From: an uncultured Oscillospiraceae bacterium
GTDB taxonomy: Bacteria > Bacillota > Clostridia > Oscillospirales > Oscillospiraceae
Assembly (NCBI GenBank): GCA_934662925.1
Contig: CAKUKL010000002.1
Coordinates: forward strand, 1-25,072
Length of the DNA stretch: 25,072 nucleotides
Direction: 5' to 3'
The position numbers and the translations under genes are program-made. The notes below the pieces were generated by a model. The model saw only the letters and a program-made list of their open reading frames with translations, ran no database searches and was not told the DNA's origin. How positions within the stretch are numbered: the stretch's first letter is position 1; each line of letters begins with the position of its first letter. Positions 1 to 7,615 of the stretch are shown here, piece by piece.

Positions 1-6
1 TTTTTA

Positions 7-18
7 CCCCCCCCCCCC
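7..18. repeat. Poly-C homopolymer tract (12 C)
   Basis: Twelve C residues follow TTTTTA at the very start of the window. The run lies about 70 bases upstream of the promoter of the first gene and is not inside an open reading frame I can see. It may be a slippage-prone tract or simply a low-quality contig edge. Confidence 0.6.
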
Positions 19-79
19 AGCAAATTGCACAAAATTAGCCTGCTTATTTTGTGGCCATGTGTAGAATATATCATTTCCG

Positions 80-132
80 CTTGACAGAACGTTCAACAAG
101 TAGTTAAATTCACTTGACTGAACGTTCAATAA
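80..132 (+). promoter_or_regulatory. Promoter with two operator-like direct repeats (block A)
   Basis: Two near-identical copies occur 33 bases apart: CTTGACAGAACGTTCAACAA at 80-99 and CTTGACTGAACGTTCAATAA at 113-132. Each has an outer dyad TTGA-N8-TCAA and an inner 8-base palindrome GAACGTTC. The first copy supplies a consensus -35 (TTGACA, 81-86); 17 bases further on lies TTAAAT (104-109), a fair -10. The second copy covers the expected transcription start. This is the classic layout of a repressible promoter. Related copies precede blocks B and C, so a shared repressor is inferred; its gene is not in the window. Confidence 0.7.
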
Positions 133-140
133 CATGACGG

Positions 141-184
141 GTTTCACAAAAATTCGCCAGTATCTTCTATCCGGATAGTGAAAC
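141..184 (+). other. Structured 5' leader: inverted repeat around a 12-bp palindrome
   Basis: GTTTCAC (141-147) is exactly complementary to GTGAAAC (178-184), and between them lies the perfect palindrome CTATCCGGATAG (167-178). The element sits in the predicted leader of the first MBL gene and ends just before its ribosome binding site (about 190-196). It may be an mRNA hairpin affecting translation or a second protein-binding dyad. The repeats are directly visible; the role is unknown. Confidence 0.45.
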
Positions 185-201
185 TGTTAAGGGGGACTTT
201 T

Positions 202-900
202 ATGGCTCAAGAGCTGAAAACGGTGCAGCTGGAGGACGGTCTGTGGATGATCGACGACGGTATCTGTCACTGCTATCTGGTGACCGGCCGTGACCGCGCC
301 ATCCTGTTGGACACCGGTCTCGGCGTCGGAAATATCCGGGAAACCGCCGCCGGGATCACCGATCTTCCGCTGACACTGGTGATCACCCACGAGCACATGG
401 ACCATCTGGGCGGCGTTTCGCTGTTCACCGACGCGTACATCAGCGAGATCGAGGCCGGGTGCCTGCCTGACTCGGTCACCGCGCACTACGTGAAGGACGG
501 CGACCTGTTCGACCTCGGCGGCCGTGTGCTGGAGGTCATGGCCCTGCCGGGCCACAGCGTGGGCAGCATCGCGCTGCTCAACCGGGCCGAAGGCTATCTG
601 CTCTCCGGCGACCTGTTCGAATCGGAAAAGATCCTGCTCCACTGCCCCACCAGCGACCCGGAGCAGTATTTCGGCTCCCTCAAGCGGGTGCTGGCCCTCC
701 GGGACCAGGTCACCCGGCTGTATCCCGCCCATCTGGAATACCCGCTGGGCATGGATCTGGTGGAAAAGGTGTACGCCTGCGTGGCGGAATACCTCACCGG
801 CAAGCACGAGGCAGAGCCGTACCTGCTGGTCATCCCCGGAAAGGAAGTCTGGGTCCGCCAGTTCACCTACGGCGGGATCTCCATTACGCTCCGGAACTGA
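202..900 (+). CDS. MBL-fold metallo-hydrolase
   Basis: A 232-residue metallo-beta-lactamase-fold hydrolase, probably dinuclear-zinc and cytoplasmic (no signal peptide). The metal-binding motif THEHMDH gives H63, H65, D67 and H68; further ligands are H118 (LPGH), D137 (SGD) and H177 (YPAH), so the site is complete. The ATG at 202 is chosen because GGGGGAC (191-197) is well placed; an in-frame ATG at 178 lacks a site. Family members hydrolyse lactones, thioesters or other esters, and the sequence does not decide which. It opens block A and resembles the MBL gene at 4714-5460 around the GGRVLEV and PGH motifs, suggesting paralogues acting on related intermediates. It is expressed from the repressible promoter at 80-132. 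Confidence 0.88.
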   Translation: MAQELKTVQLEDGLWMIDDGICHCYLVTGRDRAILLDTGLGVGNIRETAAGITDLPLTLVITHEHMDHLGGVSLFTDAYISEIEAGCLPDSVTAHYVKDGDLFDLGGRVLEVMALPGHSVGSIALLNRAEGYLLSGDLFESEKILLHCPTSDPEQYFGSLKRVLALRDQVTRLYPAHLEYPLGMDLVEKVYACVAEYLTGKHEAEPYLLVIPGKEVWVRQFTYGGISITLRN

Positions 901-960
901 CGCAAACCGTCCTACTGTCGTATCGATATGAAACTGTATGAAACAGAGAGGGTGTAAGTT

Positions 961-2400
961 TTGAATAAACTGTTTAGTAAAGGCCCGGCCTACTACGTAC
1001 ACTGCGTGATTTCCCTGTTCCTGATGTTCGTCCTTCCCCACCTTGTGACCGTCTCCGGTGAGAGCGGCCTGACCCAGACCGGCGCCGAGATGCTGTGCGT
1101 CCTGGCCGGCATGGTGTGGGGCTATCTGTTCTGCGGCATGATCTTCTCCGGCATCTTCACGCTGCTGGCCATGGGCCTGACCTCCTACACGTCCGTATAC
1201 GGCGCGCTGGGCGCCGCCTTCGGCAGCCCCGTGCTGTGGATGATGGTGGCCTTCGGCGGCTACTGCGGCATCTTCAGCGCCTCCGGCGTCAGCGACTGGA
1301 TGGCCAAGAAGATCATCAGCGCCAAGATCGGCCACGGTCATCCGTGGATCCTCGCCGCGCTGGTGTTCCTGTCCATGTTCATCATCGGCGGCTTCACCGT
1401 CGGCCTGGTCATGATGTTCGCCGTCTGGGAGATCATCTACAAGATGGGCGAGAACTGGGGCCTCGGCAAGGACAGCGACTACATGAAGTTCCTCATCGCC
1501 GGCATCCCCTTCGTGGTGCTGCTGTGCGGCTCCTGCCTGCCCTTCTCCGCGTACTCCATCTCCTACATCGGCATCCACGAGAGCTACACCGGTCAGGTGT
1601 GGAGCGGCGCTCAGTACACCGGCTTCGTCCTGCCCCTGATGCTCATCAGCATGTTCGCGTACATTCTCGTCGCCCGCTTCCTGTTCAAGATCGACACCAA
1701 GGTCATCAAGGAGTACCGTGTCGAGTTTGACATCCCCAAGCTGACCACCTATCAGAAAATCGTTCTGGCCTCTCTGATCGTGCTGGTCGTGGCCTGCTTC
1801 GCCGTGTCCGTGCTGCCCGCCTCCTGGGGCATCACCATTTTCCTGAACAAGCTGGGCGTGTTCGGCATCATCTTCGCCATTGACGCCATTCTGGCCATGT
1901 GCGCCTTCGCGCAGGGCGAGCCGTTCAGCAAGTCCATGGCCAAGGGCCTGTCCTTCGACCTGTACTTCGGTCTGGGCGCCGTCATGGCCATCGCCGCCGC
2001 CATCTCCTCCCCCGACTGCGGCATCTCCGCGTGGCTGGAGGGCCTGCTGACCCCCATCGCCTCCAACATGAGCTCCACCGTGTTCATCATCTTCATCCTG
2101 CTGATGGCCGCCGTCCTGACCCAGATCTCCAGCAACACCGTGGTCATCGTCCTCTTCGCCACCATCGTCTACTCCATGGCCGATAAGATGGGCTACAACC
2201 CCGGCGTGGTGTTCCTGCTGCTGACCTGCGTGGGCAACACCGCCGTGGTCACCCCCGCCGCCTGCCCTGTGGCCGGCATCGGCTTCGCCAACGAGTGGCT
2301 GACCTCCAAGGACGCCACCAAGTACGGCGTCGTGGAGTGCCTTGTGACCTTCATCGTCTGTCTGGTCATCGGCATCCCTCTGGGCGCCATCATGTTCTGA
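961..2400 (+). CDS. SLC13/DASS-type anion (carboxylate) symporter
   Basis: A 479-residue polytopic inner-membrane protein with a dozen or so hydrophobic segments. The C-terminal half carries the SSNT signature (QISSNTVVIVLF) followed by NTAVVTPAACPVAG, typical of divalent anion:sodium symporters of the SLC13/ArsB-NhaD (ion transporter) superfamily. These usually import di- or tricarboxylates with Na+. Translation starts at TTG (961): GAGAGGGTG lies six bases before it, and the only upstream ATG in this frame (928) runs into a TAA. It lies 60 bases after the MBL gene without a terminator between, so it is probably cotranscribed, and a perfect hairpin follows at 2433-2464. The likely job is uptake of a carboxylated substrate of the pathway. 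Substrate unknown; family fairly sure. Confidence 0.82.
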   Translation: MNKLFSKGPAYYVHCVISLFLMFVLPHLVTVSGESGLTQTGAEMLCVLAGMVWGYLFCGMIFSGIFTLLAMGLTSYTSVYGALGAAFGSPVLWMMVAFGGYCGIFSASGVSDWMAKKIISAKIGHGHPWILAALVFLSMFIIGGFTVGLVMMFAVWEIIYKMGENWGLGKDSDYMKFLIAGIPFVVLLCGSCLPFSAYSISYIGIHESYTGQVWSGAQYTGFVLPLMLISMFAYILVARFLFKIDTKVIKEYRVEFDIPKLTTYQKIVLASLIVLVVACFAVSVLPASWGITIFLNKLGVFGIIFAIDAILAMCAFAQGEPFSKSMAKGLSFDLYFGLGAVMAIAAAISSPDCGISAWLEGLLTPIASNMSSTVFIIFILLMAAVLTQISSNTVVIVLFATIVYSMADKMGYNPGVVFLLLTCVGNTAVVTPAACPVAGIGFANEWLTSKDATKYGVVECLVTFIVCLVIGIPLGAIMF

Positions 2401-2432
2401 TCATACCACACAATTTGTCCAAAAAACCATCC

Positions 2433-2464
2433 AGATACCCACCGGCTTATGCCGGTGGGTATCT
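2433..2464 (+). terminator. Perfect 14-bp intergenic hairpin
   Basis: AGATACCCACCGGC (2433-2446), loop TTAT, then an exact reverse complement (2451-2464). There is no U-run after it on the + strand, and A6 precedes it (2421-2426). It could be a weak or partial terminator or an mRNA-processing/stability element that lowers expression of the downstream OYE gene relative to the transporter. Confidence 0.5.
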
Positions 2465-2501
2465 GCAAATCCACACAAAAAAGTGACAGGAGCGTTTGCA
2501 G

Positions 2502-3656
2502 ATGAAGCGGATATCCGACCCCCTTCCCATCGGGAAAAAGCTCGTACTGAAAAACAGGCTGGCCCGGAGCGGTACCCATGACGCCATCTCCTACGGCGGC
2601 CATCTCACGCCCCAGGTGGGGAAAATTTATCACGATCTGGCCGCCGGCGGCGTGGGCATGATCATCACCGGACAGACGGAGGTATCCCGCAGCGGCGGCA
2701 CCGCCGACTGCGCCGTCCGGGCCTATCTGCCGGAGTATGAGACAGAGCTGCGGGCCATCGCGGACAACGTGCATGCCTGCGGCAGCGTGCTGATCGTCCA
2801 GCTCAACCACGGCGGCATCAAGTCCCGGTCCCAGCCCAACCCGCTCGTAGGTCCTTCCCCCTGCGAGCCCGCCCCCGGCGTGACAGTGCGGGCACTGACA
2901 GAGGACGAGATCGCCGGCATTGTGGCCGACTTCGCCCGGGCGGCGGTGAAAAGCCACGCCGCCGGAGCGGACGGCGTCCAGATCCACAACGCCCACGGCT
3001 ACCTGCTGGCCACCTTCTACTCTCCCAAAACCAACCGCCGCACCGACCGGTACGGCGGCAGCCGGGAGAACCGCGCCCGCATTATTTTCGAGATCTACGA
3101 CGCCATCCGCGCCGCCGTTCCCGACCCCGGCTTCGTGGTGGGCATCAAGACCAACCTGTCCGACCTGATCGAGCCGTCCATCTCCGCGGAGGACTCTCTC
3201 TGGCTGTGTCAGGAGCTGGAGCGCCGGGGGCTGGACTTCGCGGAGTTCAGCTGCGGCCTCATGCCCGGCGGACCCGGCCCGGCGGCCTTCCTGCCCATGC
3301 CAGAGGAGCCGTGGCAGCCTATTTTCTACCGGGCTACGGCGGACATGGCCCGGCAGCTCACCATCCCGGTATTTGCCGTCAATGGCTACCGGGTGCCGGA
3401 TGACATTGAGCGATGCCTGAACGAGAGCGAAATCCAGGGCATTTCCCTGTGCCGCCCCCTGATCCGGGAGCCGGATCTCCCCCGCCGCTGGCTGTCCGGC
3501 GACAGAAGTCCCGCCCGCTGCACCTCCTGCGGCGCCTGCGAGGCGGACACCAACTGGATCCAGCGCTGTGAGAAAAAGCCGGACGTGGTGCCGGAAGTCA
3601 AATGGTTCGGCTGCCCGCTGGAGCAGCGCCGTCCCCGCACCGCGGCGCTTTCCTGA
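2502..3656 (+). CDS. NADH:flavin oxidoreductase, Old Yellow Enzyme family
   Basis: A 384-residue FMN-binding TIM-barrel reductase. Family hallmarks are the start DPLPIGKKLVLKNR, QLNHGG in the middle, and the signature HNAHGYLL...FYSP...NRRTDRYGG. Near the C-terminus sits C340-x2-C343-x2-C346-x9-C356, similar to the Fe-S cysteine set of 2,4-dienoyl-CoA reductase-type members, so a 4Fe-4S cluster is likely. The flavodoxin/NADH domain of the ~650-residue long forms is absent, so electrons must come from a partner protein. The ATG at 2502 has GACAGGAG (2485-2492) upstream; a TTG at 2496 is less likely. Expected chemistry is reduction of an alpha,beta-unsaturated carbonyl compound, which fits a pathway handling cyclic enones or enoyl-CoAs. 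Substrate unknown. Confidence 0.85.
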   Translation: MKRISDPLPIGKKLVLKNRLARSGTHDAISYGGHLTPQVGKIYHDLAAGGVGMIITGQTEVSRSGGTADCAVRAYLPEYETELRAIADNVHACGSVLIVQLNHGGIKSRSQPNPLVGPSPCEPAPGVTVRALTEDEIAGIVADFARAAVKSHAAGADGVQIHNAHGYLLATFYSPKTNRRTDRYGGSRENRARIIFEIYDAIRAAVPDPGFVVGIKTNLSDLIEPSISAEDSLWLCQELERRGLDFAEFSCGLMPGGPGPAAFLPMPEEPWQPIFYRATADMARQLTIPVFAVNGYRVPDDIERCLNESEIQGISLCRPLIREPDLPRRWLSGDRSPARCTSCGACEADTNWIQRCEKKPDVVPEVKWFGCPLEQRRPRTAALS

Positions 3657-3678
3657 CCACAGAGAGGAGAACACACCT

Positions 3679-4656
3679 ATGAGTCTGACCTATCCCTGGT
3701 ACAAAAAGGGGGCGAGGCCCCTGCCCGCCGCCGTGGCCGGCCTGCCCTGTCTGGAGGCCGAGCTGTGGCGGGAGGTCTGCCCCGGCTCGGAGCTGTCCGT
3801 CAGTCTGGAGGGCCCCATTTTCGACACCGCCGGAAATTTTTATTTCTGCTGCAACGCCGTGGACCCCGCCATCGGCGAAAAAGTCATGAAGATCACTCCC
3901 GACGGGGAGATGACCGAGTTCTTCCGCCGCCCCGGCATGCGCATCACCGGCCTTGCCATCCACAAGGACGGCCGGATCTTCGGTGCGGATCTGCGGGGCC
4001 ATATCGTCATTCTTCAGCCGGACGGCACCTGTGAACGGGCCATCCCCATCCGGACGCCGGAGGGCGCCTTTATGGCTCCTGACGACCTTGTATTTGACGA
4101 CCGGGGCAACCTCTACTTCACCGACCTCCGGGGCTGGCCGGGGGATCCTGCCGGCGGCCTGTACCGGATGACCGCCGAGTCGGATTACGCCGGCTTTGAA
4201 CTGGTGCTGGGCAATCTGTGCGGCCCCAACGGCATCTCCTTCACCCCGGATTACAAGGCGCTGTGGATCGGCGAGAGCGGCCGCAAGTGCCTGACCCGCA
4301 TCGAACTGCTGCCCGATGGGACGCCCAACTTCCACGGCGGCATCAACGTCATCCCCATGAGTCTCGGCGTCGGCATTCCCGACTCCAACAAGGTGGACTC
4401 CGACGGCAACGTCTATCAGGCGGTGGTCAAGTCCGGCCGGGTGGCCATTTTCGACCCCAACGGCATCCAGCTGGCCAATGTGCTCATCCCCGGCCGGGAC
4501 GAGGGGCTGCATCTCATGTCGTCCAATCTGGTCATCCGGCCGGGCACTGACGAGTGCTACTGCGTGGCCGGAGGCGAGCCGGGCAATCCGGTGGGGGCGG
4601 CGATTTTCCGCTTCCGGGCGCTGGCCCCGGCGCAGGAGCTCTATTCCCACATGTAA
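3679..4656 (+). CDS. SMP-30/gluconolactonase-like beta-propeller hydrolase
   Basis: A 325-residue six-bladed beta-propeller of the SMP-30/gluconolactonase/LRE family. Putative metal ligands match the family pattern: E44 (SLEGPIFD), N184 (GPNGISF) and D235 (GIPDSNK). Repeated blade motifs such as DDRGNLYFTD and DSDGNVYQAV are visible. The ATG at 3679 follows AGAGAGGAGA (3661-3670), only 22 bases after the OYE stop. Known relatives open lactone rings (sugar lactones, drug-responsive Drp35); some act on other esters. Its place between a flavin reductase and an MBL hydrolase suggests a lactone intermediate. No signal peptide is visible, so it is probably cytoplasmic. Function beyond lactonase-like is inference. 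Confidence 0.8.
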   Translation: MSLTYPWYKKGARPLPAAVAGLPCLEAELWREVCPGSELSVSLEGPIFDTAGNFYFCCNAVDPAIGEKVMKITPDGEMTEFFRRPGMRITGLAIHKDGRIFGADLRGHIVILQPDGTCERAIPIRTPEGAFMAPDDLVFDDRGNLYFTDLRGWPGDPAGGLYRMTAESDYAGFELVLGNLCGPNGISFTPDYKALWIGESGRKCLTRIELLPDGTPNFHGGINVIPMSLGVGIPDSNKVDSDGNVYQAVVKSGRVAIFDPNGIQLANVLIPGRDEGLHLMSSNLVIRPGTDECYCVAGGEPGNPVGAAIFRFRALAPAQELYSHM

Positions 4657-4664
4657 CTAAACCG

Positions 4665-4690
4665 GCGGAGGGCGCTCCGTCGCCCTCCGC
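4665..4690 (+). other. Perfect 10-bp hairpin between SMP-30-like and MBL genes
   Basis: GCGGAGGGCG (4665-4674), loop CTCCGT, then CGCCCTCCGC (4681-4690). No U-run follows; a strong AGGAGG ribosome binding site comes eleven bases later (4701-4706). It is more likely an mRNA-stability or processing element inside an operon than a terminator. Confidence 0.55.
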
Positions 4691-4713
4691 ACCGCAAAAC
4701 AGGAGGATATGAA

Positions 4714-5460
4714 ATGGATTTTCAGGTATATAACCCTTCCGAAGGCGTCTGGCTGCTGGATGAGACCGGCGCCGTCACCCTCACCCTCATCGCCGGTAAG
4801 GACCGCGCCGTCCTGCTGGACACCGGCTTCGATCAGGGCGAGCTGCCCGGCCTCGTCCGGGAGCTGACCCCTCTGCCCGTCATGCTGGTCCACACCCACT
4901 CTCACGTGGATCACACCACCGGCGACCGCTTCTGGTCCGAGGCGTGGATCCATCCCGCCGATCTGGACGAGCTCCGCGGACAGCCCTGGGGCGCCGGTAT
5001 GACGCTCCACACGCTGGAGGACGGCGAGACGATCGACCTCGGCGGCCGCGTGCTGGAGGTCATCCACCTGCCCGGCCACACCCCGGGCAGCATCGTCCTG
5101 CTGGACCGGAATTCCCGCGCCCTGTTCGCCGGCGACGCCATCATGGCCGGCACCGTGCCCATCAACAAGTACCCCGCTTCCGCGGCCGATTTTGCCGCCA
5201 GCATGGACCGCATCTACGACCGCCGGGGCGAGTTCGATGTGATCTATCCCGCCCACCGGGCGTGGCCGCTGACTCATCGGGATCTGGCCGACCTGCGGGA
5301 CTGCGCCCGCAAGGCGCTGGAGGGCACGGAGGAAATGACCGAGTTCTCCCTGTCCATCATCACCCCCGACCGGACGGAGCTGGATCTTCGCCGCCGGGGC
5401 TATGAACAGGGCCGCACCTCCGTCACCATGGAGATCCTGAATTTCCCGGGAAAAAAGTGA
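4714..5460 (+). CDS. MBL-fold metallo-hydrolase (second copy)
   Basis: A 248-residue metallo-beta-lactamase-fold protein. HTHSHVDH gives the metal-binding set H62, H64, D66, H67; downstream LPGHTPGS, FAGDAI and IYPAH supply the remaining ligands, so it should be active. Start at ATG 4714, eight bases after AGGAGG. It shares the phrases D-RA-LLDTG, GGRVLEV and LPGH with the MBL gene at 202-900 and is probably a diverged paralogue. It ends block A; the next gene has its own promoter. The reaction could be ester, lactone, thioester or cyclic-dione hydrolysis; the sequence does not say. Confidence 0.86.
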   Translation: MDFQVYNPSEGVWLLDETGAVTLTLIAGKDRAVLLDTGFDQGELPGLVRELTPLPVMLVHTHSHVDHTTGDRFWSEAWIHPADLDELRGQPWGAGMTLHTLEDGETIDLGGRVLEVIHLPGHTPGSIVLLDRNSRALFAGDAIMAGTVPINKYPASAADFAASMDRIYDRRGEFDVIYPAHRAWPLTHRDLADLRDCARKALEGTEEMTEFSLSIITPDRTELDLRRRGYEQGRTSVTMEILNFPGKK

Positions 5461-5509
5461 CCTCCCCCGGAAATCTCAAAATTATGCGGGCTAATTGCCC
5501 AAAAACGAA

Positions 5510-5560
5510 TTGACAACCCGTTCAACTCGTGGTACTATTGCTTTGTTATTAAACGTTCAA
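5510..5560 (+). promoter_or_regulatory. Promoter with operator-like repeats (block B)
   Basis: A -35 TTGACA (5510-5515) and a -10 TACTAT (5533-5538) are separated by 17 bases, a strong sigma-70-type promoter. TTGACAACCCGTTCAA (5510-5525) has the same TTGA-N8-TCAA layout as the two copies at 80-132, in the same position relative to the -35. A second, weaker copy ends in AACGTTCAA (5552-5560), 35 bases downstream near the expected start of transcription. The matched architecture implies control by the same repressor as block A. Confidence 0.72.
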
Positions 5561-5604
5561 TCAATAAGTCAATTCTTTATCAATCTGAGAATGGAGGTCC
5601 TGGC

Positions 5605-6018
5605 ATGGGACAGAAGCTGTTTCGGGAAGATGTATTTGCCCTGAAGGACGGGAAGCCCGTCGCAGTCGGCAGCAAATGCAGAAAGTGCGGCGCGATCTCC
5701 TTCCCCAAGAACGACCTGTGTGTGTTCTGTCTGGCGGAAGGCGAGATGGATGAGGTAGAGCTGGAGCACAAGGGTACGCTGTACTCCTACTCCACCACCC
5801 TCAGAAATGTGGGCAACTGGAAAGCCCCCTTCACCACCGGCATCGTGTGGCTGGAGGATCAGAAGGTCTCCCTTGTCTCTCCGCTGCTGAAGGACGAGGA
5901 CGACGAATACCGCTGCGGCGCAGAGGTCGAGATGGTCATCGACAAGTACTACGACGATGGCGAGGACGAGGTCATCGGCTACAAATTCAAGCAGATCAAA
6001 GCCGGAGGTGACAAGTAA
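5605..6018 (+). CDS. Zn-ribbon/OB-fold protein (DUF35 family), thiolase partner
   Basis: A 137-residue protein of the DUF35 family. The N-terminus holds a rubredoxin-like Zn ribbon, C25-x2-C28 ... C39-x2-C42, followed by an acyl-CoA-binding OB-fold domain (about residues 50-130). Such proteins form complexes with thiolases or HMG-CoA synthases and channel the acyl-CoA. The stop codon overlaps the thiolase start by one base (TAATG at 6016-6020), so the two are translationally coupled, as expected for subunits of one complex. GGAGGT (5593-5598) precedes the ATG. Closest functional parallels I know are BbsA of benzoylsuccinyl-CoA thiolase and the archaeal thiolase partner. First gene of block B. 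Confidence 0.85.
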   Translation: MGQKLFREDVFALKDGKPVAVGSKCRKCGAISFPKNDLCVFCLAEGEMDEVELEHKGTLYSYSTTLRNVGNWKAPFTTGIVWLEDQKVSLVSPLLKDEDDEYRCGAEVEMVIDKYYDDGEDEVIGYKFKQIKAGGDK

Positions 6019-7166
6019 TGCGTGACGTATATGTGATCGGCATCGGCCAGACCATGTTCGGCAAGATGCCCCAGTACACCCCCATCCAGCTGGGCACCAT
6101 GGCTGTCCGGGCCGCGCTGGAGGACTCCGGCATCGACCGCCGGGACATTCAGGTGGCCTACGCTTCCCGCGTACACGACGCCACCCAGACCGTTGAGGAC
6201 ATCATGAAGAATGTCGGCGTCACCGACATCGAGATGCACAACTGCGAAAACGCCTGCGCTTCCGGCGGCACCGCCTTCCACCTGTGCTGGAAGGACATCG
6301 CCCTCGGCATGTACGACGTGGGTCTGGTGGTCGGCTGCGAGTCCATGACCACCTGCTCCAAGTCCGGCGGCCTCGTCGGCGTGGCCGGCGGCGACCTGAA
6401 CGGCGACATGGGCATTACGATGCCCTCCAACCACGCCATGATCGCCCGCCGCCTGATGGTGGAGCGCGGTCTGACTATGGAAGATCTGGCCTATCCCTCC
6501 GAGAAGGCCCACCGCAACGCTCAGGGCAACCCCTACGCCCACTACCGCAAGCTGCTGTCCATCGAGGACATCGTCAACGGCAAGATGATCTGCGACCCCA
6601 TCACCAACCTGATGTGCTGCCCGCAGTCCGACGGCGCGGCCTGCGTCATCATCTGCTCCAAGGAGTACGCCATGAAGCACACCACCCGGCTGGTGCAGGT
6701 GGCCACCTCCACGGTCCACACCGCCGCTTACCTGCCTTGGAATCAGGACATCACCGACCGCCCCTGCCTGGATAAGCTGTGCGAGCTGACTTACCAGAAG
6801 GCCGGCGTCGATCCCAAGGAACTGGACCTCATCGAGATTCACGACGCCTTCTCCGAGGAGGAGATCTTCTCCTACGAGTGTCTGGGCCTGTGCCCCCGGG
6901 GCGAGGCGGCCAAGTTCATCCGCGACGGCGGCCCCGAGATCAACGGCGCTTCCCCGGTGAACCCCTCCGGCGGCCTGCTGTCCCTTGGCCATCCGCTGGG
7001 CGCCTCCGGCGTCCGCGTGGTGTGCGAGGTCACTCAGCACCTCCGCGGCACCGCCGGCGACCGTCAGGTCCCCAACGCCAAAATCGGCATGGCTTCCATG
7101 ATCGGCGGCTACCTCACCGGTCTGGGCGCCCCCGTGGTCGGCTTCGCCGCCATTCTGAAGATTTAA
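6018..7166 (+). CDS. Thiolase-family protein (acetyl-CoA acetyltransferase-like)
   Basis: A 382-residue thiolase-fold enzyme of the type that pairs with DUF35 proteins (SCP2/archaeal-like). Catalytic elements: nucleophile C80 in ENACASGG, H275 in EIHDAFSEEE, and H325 in LSLGHPLGASG. The usual second C-terminal cysteine signature (CxGGGxG) of biosynthetic thiolases is not present; the protein ends in a glycine-rich GGYLTGLGAP instead. Expected role: CoA-dependent cleavage (or formation) of a beta-ketoacyl-CoA, with the DUF35 protein at 5605-6018 as partner. In this catabolic setting cleavage is the likelier direction. GGAGGTG (6004-6010) lies inside the upstream gene. Confidence 0.87.
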   Translation: MRDVYVIGIGQTMFGKMPQYTPIQLGTMAVRAALEDSGIDRRDIQVAYASRVHDATQTVEDIMKNVGVTDIEMHNCENACASGGTAFHLCWKDIALGMYDVGLVVGCESMTTCSKSGGLVGVAGGDLNGDMGITMPSNHAMIARRLMVERGLTMEDLAYPSEKAHRNAQGNPYAHYRKLLSIEDIVNGKMICDPITNLMCCPQSDGAACVIICSKEYAMKHTTRLVQVATSTVHTAAYLPWNQDITDRPCLDKLCELTYQKAGVDPKELDLIEIHDAFSEEEIFSYECLGLCPRGEAAKFIRDGGPEINGASPVNPSGGLLSLGHPLGASGVRVVCEVTQHLRGTAGDRQVPNAKIGMASMIGGYLTGLGAPVVGFAAILKI

Positions 7167-7179
7167 GGAGGAACGATCC

Positions 7180-7572
7180 ATGCTGACTGAAATTCTTCAC
7201 ATCGGTTTCGTCGTCAAAAGCATCGACGCCACGCTGGAGCAGCTCAAGAAGCTGGGCGCTTCCGAAATCGGCCGCAAGGAGATGCCCGCCATCGGCCAGA
7301 CCTCCGCGCTGATCCAACTAGGCAACGTCCGCTATGAGCTGATGGAGCCTCTGGGCGACACCGGCGTCGTGCCCAAGTATCTGGAGAAGCACGGCGAGGG
7401 CTTCCACCACATCTCCTTCAAGTGCGACAGCGCCGACGAAGAGGCCGCCCGCCTCATCGCCGAGGGCGTCACCCTGCTGAACAAGGTCCCCGGCGACGGC
7501 AAGACCAAGTTCTTCACCTCCCCCAAGACCACCGGCGGCGTGGTCTATGAAGTCAACGAAAATTACGACTGA
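7180..7572 (+). CDS. VOC-fold protein, methylmalonyl-CoA epimerase-like
   Basis: A 130-residue vicinal-oxygen-chelate (glyoxalase/bleomycin resistance) protein, single betaalphabetabetabeta repeat pair. The four metal-ligand positions of the methylmalonyl-CoA epimerase subgroup are visible as H7 (LHIGF), E53 (YELMEP), H77 (FHHISF) and E124 (VVYEVNE); E53 replaces the Gln found in the classic enzyme. AAGGAGG (7165-7171) overlaps the thiolase stop. It lies inside block B, so it probably epimerises or isomerises an alpha-substituted acyl-CoA intermediate. Methylmalonyl-CoA itself is possible, but no mutase or carboxylase is nearby, so I prefer an uncertain substrate. Confidence 0.78.
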   Translation: MLTEILHIGFVVKSIDATLEQLKKLGASEIGRKEMPAIGQTSALIQLGNVRYELMEPLGDTGVVPKYLEKHGEGFHHISFKCDSADEEAARLIAEGVTLLNKVPGDGKTKFFTSPKTTGGVVYEVNENYD

Positions 7573-7615
7573 TCTTCAAACTTCAAAATCTTAACAGGAA
7601 AAGAGGAATTTTATC

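Noticed and set aside
2433..2464. Strong rho-independent terminator before the OYE gene
   Set aside because: The stem is perfect but no U-run follows on the + strand, so it is listed only as a hairpin of uncertain effect.
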